This document shows, in pieces, positions 24,736 through 35,466 of a stretch of 64,000 nucleotides of DNA. Location: the NCBI GenBank assembly GCA_025403435.1, contig CM046330.1:19800239-19864238 (forward strand), read 5' to 3'. A program made the position numbers and the translations under genes. The notes beneath the pieces were generated by a model. It saw only the letters and a list, made by a program, of their open reading frames with translations, ran no database searches and had not been told where the DNA came from. Origin of the DNA: Artocarpus heterophyllus. Taxonomy: Eukaryota; Streptophyta; Magnoliopsida; Rosales; Moraceae. Each line of letters starts with the position of its first letter. Within the stretch, counting starts at the first letter, position 1.

Positions 24736-26726
24736 TGTAACGCCCCAAAATTTATTCAATGTTATTGTAATATAAAATGATAAATTAGTGTGCCATAATT
24801 AATGTTTTAACATTAATTTGATTATTTGGTTAAATTTTGAATTTTAGGTTGTTTTGTTAATTTAATAAATTTAAATGGTTTCTTATTGTTTTAAAAAAAA
24901 TGATGTTTTGAGTTTTAAAGCATAACAGTTTGTAAAATGTTAAAAATATTCCGTTTTACAAAACCGTGGGTGGCATTTGGTTTTCGCACAGTAAAACCGC
25001 CCACCGTTTCTCTCTATTTATTCTTTCTCTCACTCTCTTCCTCTCACTCTCTCTGATCTCTCTCTCTCTTTCCCCATGTGAGGCTCTCTCTCTCTTTCCC
25101 TCTCGGTTTCTCTCTTTCTCTCTCAAATTTCTTTGAGATTTTTGAATCAAAATTCGAATCCAAGCTTCGAGTTAGCAAGGAGGAAGCTCGGGAACGAGAT
25201 TTGGCTACCAAGAAAGCGGATTGAAGTTTCGATTCGAGTTTAGTTTTGAAATTTTTAAACTTTTTTCAAAATTTTTAATTTTGTGTATTTTTGAAATTTA
25301 AGTTCGTTTGAGCTTAGAAAACCTTTGATTTGAGTTAAATGAACTTAGAACAACTAGAATCTAAGCTTGGATTGAAGAAAACGGATTGGATTTAAGATTT
25401 TTCATTTTTTCTCATTTTTTCCCATTTTTGGATTTTTGAGATTTTTGCGTTTGAATCTTGTTTAAATGAGTTCAAAAGTGTTCTAGTATGTTTTTCTATC
25501 ATCTATGAATGTTTTCCACGCCTGAGATTTGAGAAAAACATATTAAAATCAAGATTTGGATTTTGGGAGAACCAAAACCCGTGGCTGGAATTTCTGGTTT
25601 TTTCCAGTTCGGCAGGCCGGACTGCACCGTTCGGTAGGCCGAACCTGGGAAATGTTCGGCCGTGGCCGGCAGGCCGACATAGCATGGGAAATTTTGTAAA
25701 ATGATTTTAAAGATACAAATGGCACACTAGGACATCATGAAATGGTTTAGTAACATAGAATGTCTCGAACTAGATGCTGATTGACTTAGTGTGTATCTGG
25801 ACGTTCGGGGCACCGGCATGAGTATCGAGGTAGGACTTCTACCCCATTCTTTGGTAGCTTAATTTCAAAATGATTTGGCTTTGAAAATGGTTTCTATAAA
25901 AACATTTTCAATGGTTGATTGAAAATGAATTTATCGGTTATATTTTAATAAACCGTGAATTGAAATGAACTTCATAATGAATGTAAATGACAATACTCGG
26001 TAAATGGGTTTTGAATGATGATGAAAATAAACACAAAGGCATGATACCATATCAGAGATCGGGTTGTGTAGCGATCGACCTTGGGGGCAGGTCTCAAAAC
26101 CCAGCTGGGCCACTACGGTGGTGATATCCTTATGGTTTGCCTAGAAAAAAGAAAATGATGATGTTTCTAGTCGACCTAATAAACTGTTTTGGGTAAGAAC
26201 GGTTTTATTTAAATTTATTTATTTATTCAATGTTTCTTTTATATAATTCCCTGAATAATGAGATTTTTCCTTTAAATTAAATGATTTATTAAAACATAGT
26301 TCTACTGAGTCTTTCGCTCACATTTTCTTTGTTTTTAAATTTTCCCCTCTAGGTGGTTTCCCATTTAGATTCAGAGAGGATTCAACAGACTGAACTCAGG
26401 AGCAGTAGAAGGATTAGTATATCATTTGTATTATTTAATCAAGGCATGTAATGTTTTTAACTTTCTTTGTCCTTGGACTGTAGTTGTATTATTATATTGT
26501 CAGTACTATGTGTGTGCACAAGTTGTGGGTCCGTGGGACCCATACTCGCAGTTCTTTATTATTTTATTATTCGCTTAATGTTTATGAACTCTTTATACAA
26601 TGTTGTTTTGAAACTTCCACATTTTATTATTTAATTTAACCCCTAAAATTCTTTATTTTAATTAAATTCTCTCTTAATTAATTTAAATAATCCGCCGCGT
26701 CATCTTTCGTACTCCGAGGCGTGACA
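24736..26726 (+). repeat. 3' LTR of element C
   Basis: The LTR is 1991 bp, with the same termini as 17852-20000. The GC-rich motif array is shorter (about 25608-25680). The first 220 bases differ from the 5' LTR at about six positions. Confidence 0.93.
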
Positions 26727-27281
26727 CTTCACTTATTTAAGGGAGTCGAATTGTGACTTCTGAGTTAGAGCTTGAAAGTGATAGAAAAACTCGAGTGATA
26801 AACCTAGTGTTTTTAGACTATCATATTGCTCTTATCCCTATGTTGTCTTGGTGCATTCGTTCCAATCCAGAAGATCCGATGAGGAGGTGTTCGTAGATTG
26901 AAGCCTCGGAGTAAGATACGATAATAGAAGGCAAGAAAAGACGGCTTGAGTAGGACGAAGAGTCTGAAGGTCTGCGAGCCGCTAGGGGAGTATGGTGAAT
27001 TTCGATATTGATATAGATTCTAGGCTTTCTTGTATCTAAATCTTATATTCATAATTAGGTATAGTGGATCATTCTTATCCTGTTGTGAGGTAACACCTAT
27101 GGTTTTTTTCCCTGCAAGGGTTTTTGGCCACACTAAAGAACCAATATCATTGTGTTCATTATTTATATTTCTGTATTTTTCTGTTTACATAGTTTTTGAT
27201 ATTGGTTATTGTTTGCACAAAGTATAATTAATTTATTCTGCATGCACAAAACAACATTTATCTTCTCTGTTATGTCTTACA
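26727..27281 (+). repeat. 3' LTR of element A, segment 3
   Basis: This begins with the second CTTCA copy of the element C target duplication and continues the LTR alignment (about 3006-3479 of the 5' LTR) to the terminal TCTTACA. It is followed by ACATG, the right target duplication of element A. Confidence 0.88.
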
Positions 27282-27571
27282 ACATGCTAACTAAACATTT
27301 ATAGTATTATTCAGAACCGAAAAAAAGGCATGCTTCGCGAACAAATCAGTTGATAACGACATGATTAAATTGATAAATGTATTAAAGAAAATCAGTTACA
27401 CTATTGTATTACATCAATTACGCGGACAATATTTGTATTGAATTGGAAGGCACGATATAGACCATACAAAAGATGTAAAGCTTATCGTCCATATGCAGAG
27501 GGAAAAGATAATAACTCAAGTCTTTATCAAACAAAAAGGAAGCACGACAATGGTGCAAGAGTCCTCGTCGC

Positions 27572-27602
<31 letters not shown>

Positions 27603-28661
27603 AACGAAGGTTGAAAAGCCGTGGAAGGAATTGAAGCCACACCGCTTTCACTTAAACACACTACAACAGGAAAGAAAAAAATTATATCATCAATTTGTTT
27701 TCTTTTCGATGTCATTTAAAATGCGTGTGCATTGGATTTTTTTAAAAAATAAAATAAAATAAATTCTTTTGTTCAATAGTTGCCAAGAACTAACAAACGT
27801 TTAGCTCACAGAAAATAAAACAAAAACAAAACAAAACAAAAAACAAAAAAAAAAAAAAAAAGACAAACAAACAAACAAGTTTCATGCAAATGAGGACGGT
27901 CACAAGCTTGTCTGTCCCATAGCACTTAAATGAGGTCGAGACACAGAAAAGCAAGACATGGAATTCAATAACTTTAGTAAATGTTCGTGTCATTTTTTTT
28001 TTGTTTGTTTTTCTTTTCTTTTTTTTTAAGTCATATGTTTTTAAATATAGTTACTTAAAGTAATTTATCTTTTATATCTTGAGTTTTATATTTATACAAA
28101 AAGTATACTTTTAGTTTTTTATCTCAATACATTCGTATTACATTTAATACAAAAATTAATACCTTCTCTTAGTACCTCAAAAAAAATTACTTGATTAATA
28201 TTTAATTTTGACCTTAAAATGCCACACAGCCCTTAAATCCAAAAATAAAAAATATGTATATTCAAAAAACATCAAATACAATCTTCAAAAAATGGTTTTT
28301 CCTTTCACATTTTTTTCGAATTTTTTAGTTTCTTTATTTTATTATTATTTCTATGTAGAGATATTTTGGGTATTTTCATGTTAAAGTCAAGTGTTAATCC
28401 ATAAAAGATAGGGGACGTCTATGAGACCCTTTATTCTACTTTTCTTACAACCTTTTTTTAAACCAGCCATCAAATAAATTTTAAATTTTTATTTTACTTG
28501 TTACATCATTTTTAAAATTCCAAACAAGTCCTTAAATCAAAATTATATTATTTTTCTTTTTTCTCTAACCACCCACTAGCCAATTCTACCTTTTTCTAGT
28601 GAACGCCAGCCCCCTCACCCCACCCCCCTCCCTCTAAGGATTAGAATGAACTTCTTTCATC

Positions 28662-28898
28662 GGGACTCCTTAAGATGAAGAAGACAATTTTGTACCACTG
28701 GTGAAGAAGGTTGTTTTAACCATTAGATTAATATTTTAACTATTTGATCTGTGATTATGCCCATTAATAATTTTGCAGCGTATGATATAGAATTACTTTT
28801 AGTTGCAGATTAGACCGCTAAGAAGTTTATTCAACAATTAAAATACTCATGCTTACCAGTGGTGCACAATAACTTTCCCCACCATAAGATCAATTCCC
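28662..28898. mobile_element. MITE copy 1 of a tandem pair
   Basis: Its ends form an imperfect inverted repeat. The left end reads GGGACTCCTTAAGATGAAGA and then a GTACCACTGGTG block. The right end, reverse-complemented, reads GGGAATTGATCTTATGGTGG and then a GTGCACCACTGGTA block. There is no coding capacity. Confidence 0.6.
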
Positions 28899-28948
28899 TC
28901 TTTTATCTTTCTTTTAGGATATAATGACTTCTATAATTTTTTTATCAT

Positions 28949-29170
28949 GGAATTTTTATTGGAGAATGTACTTTTGCATCATCGGTGAAGCATGTTGCTT
29001 TAGACATTGAATTATTTTTTTAACAGTTTGATTTACAAAAAAAATTTATACAGCACACAACACAAAATTGCTTCTAGTCGCATATCAAACTATTTAAAAG
29101 ATAATCAAATAGCTAAAACAATGTTTTCCACTGATGGTACAAAATTGTCTTTTTTACCATAAGAATTCCC
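28949..29170. mobile_element. MITE copy 2 of a tandem pair
   Basis: Related to copy 1 over its length; the central CAGCACACAACACAAAATTG corresponds to CAGCGTATGATATAGAATTA. Its right end, reverse-complemented, reads GGGAATTCTTATGGTAAAAA, close to the left end of copy 1, so the outer ends of the pair also form an inverted repeat. Confidence 0.58.
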
Positions 29171-29843
29171 TTTCTGTCAACCGTTTCTCTTTGTTCTTAT
29201 TTTTTCACAATTGCCATGCTGTTTATCTTAGCATCGTAATTTATTTTTTTTTCTAAAAGTACTAATTTATGTGATTTTATTTTTCTCACATGTTCAATCA
29301 ATGAATTAAGCAACGAAATATAGAATTATATATATTTTTTCTTTACGAACAGTTTGTTTAAGAACAATGATGTAATAACAATTGCAAAGTGTTCAATCAA
29401 TTCAATTAATGAAATTTGTCCCTTCAAAAAAAAATAAACAAAATATGAATAAAAAGAACAATTATATACGAGAATTCATGTTGAAAACCATCTATATTCT
29501 TTTCAACAGATCTAGTTTTGTTAGTAACAACCAGTTTTAATTGAAGAATAACAAAGGAGATCAGTAGCGTCCTTTAACAATTTATACTGGGTGAGTCCCA
29601 CTTATATTTTATATGTGAAATGTGATAACAGACATCACACGTAACTAAAAGTTTTTTTTTTTTTTTTTTTGGTTTCAGAATCTCCAGGACTTCAAATTCA
29701 CTGACAAAAGAGTTTAGTTTCTCTGTTTTCTACTAAAAGGTTTATAAAAAAAAATAATAAAAAAAAAAATAAAAAAAAGGAGGTCCGGATTAAACGTTCA
29801 CTTGTAAAGGGCTATGTTTCAATGCTACAAGCGAGGTACAAAC

Positions 29844-32800
29844 TTACTTGTATAAATAGGCAGCGATTCCCAGAACTATACTTAAGAGGATGACGTCAAT
29901 GCAGAAATTTCGGCTAGACCTTAGCTGAAACAAAATTAAAAAGGATTCAACGGGGTATACGTGTGTGTGTATATATATGTTAGTATGTTAATAATTTAAT
30001 GAGCGTTTATATAAACTGAAAATTGAAACATGTAATTAGTATGTTACTAATTAATTTAAATCCCATTTATGTAATAGAATGCTATGCTTCTTCTGTACCT
30101 TAACTATTGTCTCCTTGAGTCTGACATTTGTATTTTTAAGGTTAGCATTTGCCCTGTCAACCTAGAAGGAAGCAAACACATGGAAAAATATATTGAGAAA
30201 TTTAAATAAAAGAAGAGAATTAGGCAAAATAATTAAAGGGTACGTAGTGGAAAAAACAAAGACATGAGGGCTTTTATTACCTTATCATCTATCTCATCCA
30301 TTAAGGGGGCTTGCCTATCTAATTCCTGTATAACATTATTTGTATCAAATAACAATAACATAAACAGACAAAACTATATTTGTGTTCCGGTAAGAAATCT
30401 TTCATATCAAATATGATCCGACAATGCTACGAGACAAACCTCATTCATGTCATGGGCCATGTCTTTTAATGTGTGCAATCCTTCTTTTATGACCTCTAAA
30501 TCTTCATCCTGCATCAATATTCAACCCCAAAACTATTCACAAGCAAGGACCTTTTTTTTTATGAAGAATAACTAATAGTCTAATAAGCATTCATAAAAAA
30601 TAATAGGAAAAAAAGTTAATCGTCCAATAAGTCGTGGGTCCTAATGGGAGTAATGATCGAGCCATGAATTGTTTTTTTTTTTTTTTTTGTGAGGAAGATG
30701 TAAATTATACCATAATTTTCAATTAAAAGTACAATGCAACAATTTTTACCTTCATTTGTAGATTGTACGTTTTTGTTTTCTTTACCCTTGTTTAGTAATA
30801 TAATTGATTTTTGTTTATTTTAGATGTTAAGTTAAAACAATGAATATACCTTAAAATTAAAAGTTAAGTTATAATTTGATTTAATACAAAGTTATGTAGA
30901 TATGATACTTAAAAAATTTTGGAGTAAATTATTTTACCATAGGGGCAACCCCACGTTAAGATAATTTTTTAGTGGGATCCACATTAATCTAGTAGATTTT
31001 GACCTGTGGGCTACGTGCTTCCATTGAGATATTTATTCTTTTATTTATTGAATACAAATTTTTGAATAATTTTATACGTACCCTTAATAAATTTTTAAAA
31101 AAAGGGATATAGTGACACCAAAATTACATGTCTCTACTTCATAATAAAAGAATTCTACTACACCTCCTTTGTGTGTTTCAATGTAGTGCCCTCATTAACG
31201 AGACTTCCTAGCAGGTCTGAAGACTCTTGATCATAACAAATTTAATCCGACCAACTCATGATATGAGTTTATACACTAAATGAATAATTAATTATCACAT
31301 GTTACTCTAATGCTTTGCTCCAGACGTATATCTTGTATGCTGAAATTACAGAAAGTCACAAACAATTAATTCTGACTCAAAATGTTTTCCTACCAATCCG
31401 ATTTTTTAAGATCAGAATGACCATTATTAAAATAGTACCTTCCAAACTTGCAGCTACCAAATTAAACAGCATGAAAACATGCTTTTTAGAAGGGAAGCAA
31501 TTCGTGGAAAGAATCAAAGAGAATATGGAAACAGAACTTGAGCTGGGCAAAAAGAAAGTGCATAAAAATGCTAGCAAAAATGTAGCAAAGCAAAACTTTC
31601 CAGCAAGCATGTTTCTATTCCATCTGTAATGTCAATACTTTACCAACAAATGTCCCCAATCTTTTACAAAACAACATGGCTATCGGCCTACTAGGAGCCT
31701 GGGGCTCGCAAAACACAAGGGTGGGCGGTGGGCCGACATGCTGGTGGTGCCTCCCTTGTGTCATTCCTTTGCCCCAGCTCAAGAGAGCCCAGAGCTTTTT
31801 CTTTTTTTTTTCTTCTTCTTTTTTTTTTTTTTGAAAACATATGTAATATAAAGAAAGGAAAAAAATAAAACACTATTTGAAAATGAAAACGGCTCTTCTT
31901 TTCAGAAATGATTCGATGTTCCAAAACTTGCCTGTTTAATTCTTCGCATTTCATATTCCTGCCTAAACCGATCCGTCTCCTCTGTTTGTTGAAAGTACTC
32001 ACTGCCAAATTTCCCATCTGAATTTAAGTTCAAATTGATGAAGTTAGGAATAGTTTTGTAGGTAGTACAATTATCTGAATACGTTTGTAGTACTAGGGAC
32101 CACCAACTAGTCATAAATCAAAAGAATGAATAAATAAATGATAGAAATTTGACGATTCAGTTAGGATAGATAACATTAAGCTTTCTTCTCTTGTGTCTAT
32201 AGAAATTTTGGTTTCTTAGCTATCAAAAGGTTTACCTGAAGTTGCATAATCAATTTTGATTCCTGTATAAGAGGTTGAAGCTGTCCAACCTTCAGTTGGT
32301 TTGGCTCCATTTAAAGTTCCACGATCTGGTATTCCTTCAATCCTCTCTTTAATTGTGGATACCAAGTCATTTCTTGCCTCAATCTCTTCTTTTGAGAGTC
32401 CTTTGACCTACACTAAGTATATCCATCAGAATAATTCTTTTAATCCCAGCTATTCTAAAAACTGTGAGTCCCAGTCTAACATGTAGTGTATTTTTTAGAC
32501 CGAGTCTTGTTGTTTTATTAGTAGTGAGTTGTAATCTTATGAGATTAAATTGGATTACCTTATCCATCAAACAAATGCACTTGAAATTTAGTGTTTCATT
32601 CTTTTTTTTTTTATATAGCAAAAATATCAAATGCATGCTTTTTGCTGACATTCTAAGTATATACATTAGAATAATTCTTTTAATCCTCGCTATTTAGAAA
32701 ATTGTGAGTAGTGTATTTTTTAGACTTAGTCTTATTATTTTATTAATAGTGGGGTTGTAATCTCATGTAATTAAATAATGTAATTAAATAGGATTGAATT

Positions 32801-33802
32801 GAATGCAATTGAAATTTAGTGTTTCATTCCTGTTTTATATACAGCAAAAGGTATGGAATGCACGCTTTTTGCTGGCAAAAGTTGTCTTAAGTACAAACCC
32901 AAAAAAGCGAAGAATCAACGAGAGATTCTTTTAATTAAACAAAATGATTTGTTTCCAAGTGAAGTTATTTATAAATGAAAAACAAACTAACTTCTATGAT
33001 CCATTTTTAAAAGGATCATAAAGAGAATAGAAAATACTAACTGCTAGTACTGCACAAACAAAGAAGCATATACTTTTTTTTATACCTTTTTGAAAGCGAG
33101 CCTCTGCAATTTGGGGAGTTCCTCAAGCAAACGAGCCTTGCTTCGTCGAATTTCGGCATTCATAGCAACAGCGCTTGCCCTGTTCTTCTCGATCGCTGCA
33201 GCCTCCGATTTCTTGAAAAACAATGAAAAGGAATTGAAAATATGTCATAAAATTCATACAAATTAATCTCTGTAATGCTCAAATAATGTGCGAGAAAAAT
33301 TACAACATACCAAACAGGTGAAATTTTTTACTTAAAACAAAATTGTAATGCATGAAAGCTATATATAACTAGAACCACTAGTATTCTTTCCTTTGGCTCA
33401 ATAATTTCAAGTTAAAAGACATACGAAACCTCACTCAATCTGATCTTTCCTTTACTATTTTTTTTCCTAATTTAGTTTTCTCAAGAAACAAACAAAAAGA
33501 AATCAATAGGATATAGTTTATCAAAATACATTAGTTTATCAAATTAATGCAGATTTAAAAAATTTGAAAATTCGTTATCCTCAACATAAAATACTTCAAA
33601 ATTAACCAGAATATAGCAAGAGAAAAATTAGCTAGAGAGAGACCTGAAGAAGAGAGTCAAGCTCGGCCTCAAGGACGCCGTATAGACGGGCAAAAGGATC
33701 GACGCCAAGAACGTTCTCGGCCTCCTTGTGCTTCTCCACGTCGTACTTGTCGTATTTCTTGCATATCGCATCGACCCTCGTCACCAAGTCTCTCAAACTC
33801 AT
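29844..33802 (-). CDS. SYP71: Qc-SNARE, syntaxin of plants 7 family (SYP71-like)
   Basis: Eight exons on the minus strand: 33802-33644, 33211-33086, 32407-32236, 32017-31932, 30508-30440, 30325-30281, 30161-30099, 29924-29844. Together they give 267 codons including the stop, i.e. 266 residues, the length I recall for Arabidopsis SYP71. All junctions keep the frame. The protein starts MSLRDLVTRVDAICKKYDKY, has an N-terminal helical region, a conserved FRQEYEMRRIKQ block (residues ~170-181), a SNARE motif (~184-243) with the zero-layer Gln in ELDRQ (residue 209), and a C-terminal tail anchor (~246-266, ending AAYLYK). SYP7 proteins are plant-specific Qc-SNAREs that act in membrane fusion at the ER and plasma membrane. 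Intron 4 has a GC donor (CAG|GCAAGT); the others are GT-AG. The exact SYP7 paralogue cannot be fixed from this window. Confidence 0.95.
31683..31832. repeat. GC-rich insert with T-rich tail in SYP71 intron 4
   Basis: About 110 GC-rich bases followed by about 40 T-rich bases in an otherwise AT-rich intron. The shape resembles a short retroposed element with a T-rich 3' end, but I do not recognise the family and see no clear target duplication. Confidence 0.3.
32413..32878. repeat. Tandem duplication in SYP71 intron 2
   Basis: Two diverged copies, about 32413-32655 and 32656-32878. Shared blocks are TAGAATAATTCTTTTAATCC-like starts, GTAGTGTATTTTTTAGAC, GAAATTTAGTGTTTCATTC and GCATGCTTTTTGCTG. 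The first copy runs up to the acceptor of exon 3. It is non-coding. Confidence 0.75.
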
Positions 33803-35466
33803 CTCTCTCCTCTCTCTCCCTCTCTCTCTAGATTTTCTGTGAGGTTTTGATTTCTGGGTTTATCTCAGTCGATCACATAGGACGACTCTGCAACATCCTC
33901 GACAAACAAAGACAGATACTTACATCAAAATCGATTAAAAAATATTCGTGACTGTAGCAATGACCTACACAGCAATATTATAGCGGAGACTTTGATGTAC
34001 GTACGTGTTTGTCTAAGGTTGGATATATAATATGGTTAATAGCACAAATCAACACGTCGAAAGACAAGCTTGGATTCGGCCACTCCAAAGATTTGATGTT
34101 GCGCGCGTTCTTCTCTATATGGACGGCGTCTTTAAAAAAAAATAAAATAAAATAAAAAAGAGAGCTTTTCTCCTACCTGCTTCAGCGTTTGTCGTTTTCG
34201 TCGGGGATGCACGAAGGGGAATGATTCTGTCCTCGTTTAGCGTTCGATTAAAATGAGGGTCAAAATGTCGTTGGAAGCTCGTAAACGGCATGTCGCTTAA
34301 AGTTTGTCTTTTTCTACATATTTTTCCCCTTCAAGGATTTTAGGTTTGTTCTAACTTTTAAAACCAAGAAAAAGATGCAGAGTAAATGATATGGGGATAA
34401 TTTCTAAACAAGATGATGTCGTTTAGTTCTTTTTTTTTTTTTTTGAAGGGTAATTCTTTTTCTTTTTTTTCAAGTGTTTTGTGGAACACCTTTTGAAACC
34501 AAGAAAAAGATGCAGGAGTAAAAGATTTTGAGTAGTTTTTATAAAAGGCACTTGTAGAAAAGTATATAAATAACACTGATTTTTACTATTATCTTTTATA
34601 CTATCATCTAGTAAAAAATTATGACAAGTACTCTCGTAGCTGTTTTAACTGCCATAATTATTAAAAAAAAATAATGTGGCAATAATACAAAAGAAAATAA
34701 TCAAAATTTGTATATTCTTAAAATATTATTTTATTGACGTTGTAAAACAATAATCTAGCATAGATGATGAACATGAATTTAATTAAACATGTATGTTACT
34801 TCAAAATTCTAACTATTTCAGGTGTGCTTTGAAGCCTTTTTAGAACTTAAAAATCGTAGTATGTGAAAGCTTTATACTGTAAGAAATTTTTTCTTTTTAC
34901 TTATTGAAAGTTTTACAATGTACTAGTTAGAACTTTTCAGTTCCAACTGATGTTGCCAAACATAGCGTTCATTCTCTCTACCTACTGAGGTATTGCAAAA
35001 ACCATCGAGTATAGCTTCCTTTGAACTACACTTTTTTCAATCTTGCCATTGTTCTTTCTTTTTTATTGAAAAATCATTTTCATCCTTATGGGGTTAAAAC
35101 CACACTACTTACAAAGTAGTGAGACCCAATCTAGTTTATAGTGTACTTTATAAACCGAGACCCATTGTTTTATAAAAAACAAGATTTTAACCCCTACGGA
35201 GTTAAATAGAAGTGCTCTTTTTGATTTGGACCATCGTCTTTTCAAAGACAAAAAAATGCGTTTTTTTCCTTGTTTGGTGAAAGGTGGAAAACTACTAGAA
35301 GTTATTAACAACACAAAAAAAAAAAAAAAAAAACATAATTATAATAAAGAATATTTTATTGATTATTGGGTATGTCGTCTTTTTGGCTCATTGAAAATAT
35401 CTTTGTGAGCATTCAATGGTCGATGCAGATTGATTGAAATGTGAATTCTAAAGAGCAGCAAGAGAT
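33803..35466. other. Upstream region of SYP71 and intergenic DNA
   Basis: Bases 33803-33835 are a CT-rich run on the plus strand (GA-rich in the gene's sense), likely 5' UTR. The rest is AT-rich, with long A or T runs (34432-34446, 35315-35333). Bases 34805-34975 may be a hAT-like MITE remnant: the right end reads AACTGATGTTGCCAAACAT, similar to the end of the MITE at 56026-56200. No gene seen. Confidence 0.5.

Larger units (their letters stand above)
17852..26726 (+). mobile_element. Ty3-gypsy chromovirus element C (Tekay/Del-like)
   Basis: An 8.9-kb LTR retrotransposon inserted in the 3' LTR of element A, with a perfect 5-bp target duplication CTTCA (17847-17851, 26727-26731). LTR termini are TGTAACGCCC and GGCGTGACA, an inverted pair. 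Internal order is gag, protease, RT-RNase H, integrase, then a chromodomain-like tail, which is the gypsy chromovirus order. The C-terminal tail and the long LTRs fit the Tekay/Del clade (family knowledge, not tested). The LTR pair differs little apart from indels, so it is the youngest layer, yet the coding region has about ten stops. Confidence 0.93.
2306..27281 (+). mobile_element. Copia element A, host of two nested insertions
   Basis: A Ty1-copia retrotransposon with LTR ends TGT...ACA and a perfect 5-bp target duplication ACATG (2301-2305 and 27282-27286). Its own DNA is the 5' LTR at 2306-3479, internal region 3480 to about 7820, and a 3' LTR split into 7826-7926, 17254-17851 and 26732-27281. 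The gaps are element B (7927-17253) and element C (17852-26726). Gag, protease, integrase, reverse transcriptase and RNase H remnants occur in copia order but are riddled with stops, and the 3' end of the internal region is deleted. It is the oldest layer of the nest and cannot move by itself. Confidence 0.92.
27287..29843. other. Intergenic, AT-rich, with two tandem MITEs
   Basis: No convincing gene. It holds a (TA)n run at about 27577-27602, A-rich runs near 27815-27862, the MITE pair at 28662-29170, poly-T at 29650-29671 and an A-rich stretch at 29745-29778. The bases just before 29844 are the 3' flank of the SYP71-like gene. Confidence 0.6.

Noticed and set aside
27527..27715. Open frame with a run of Ile-Tyr codons on the minus strand
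   Set aside because: It is a translation of the (TA)n microsatellite at 27577-27602.
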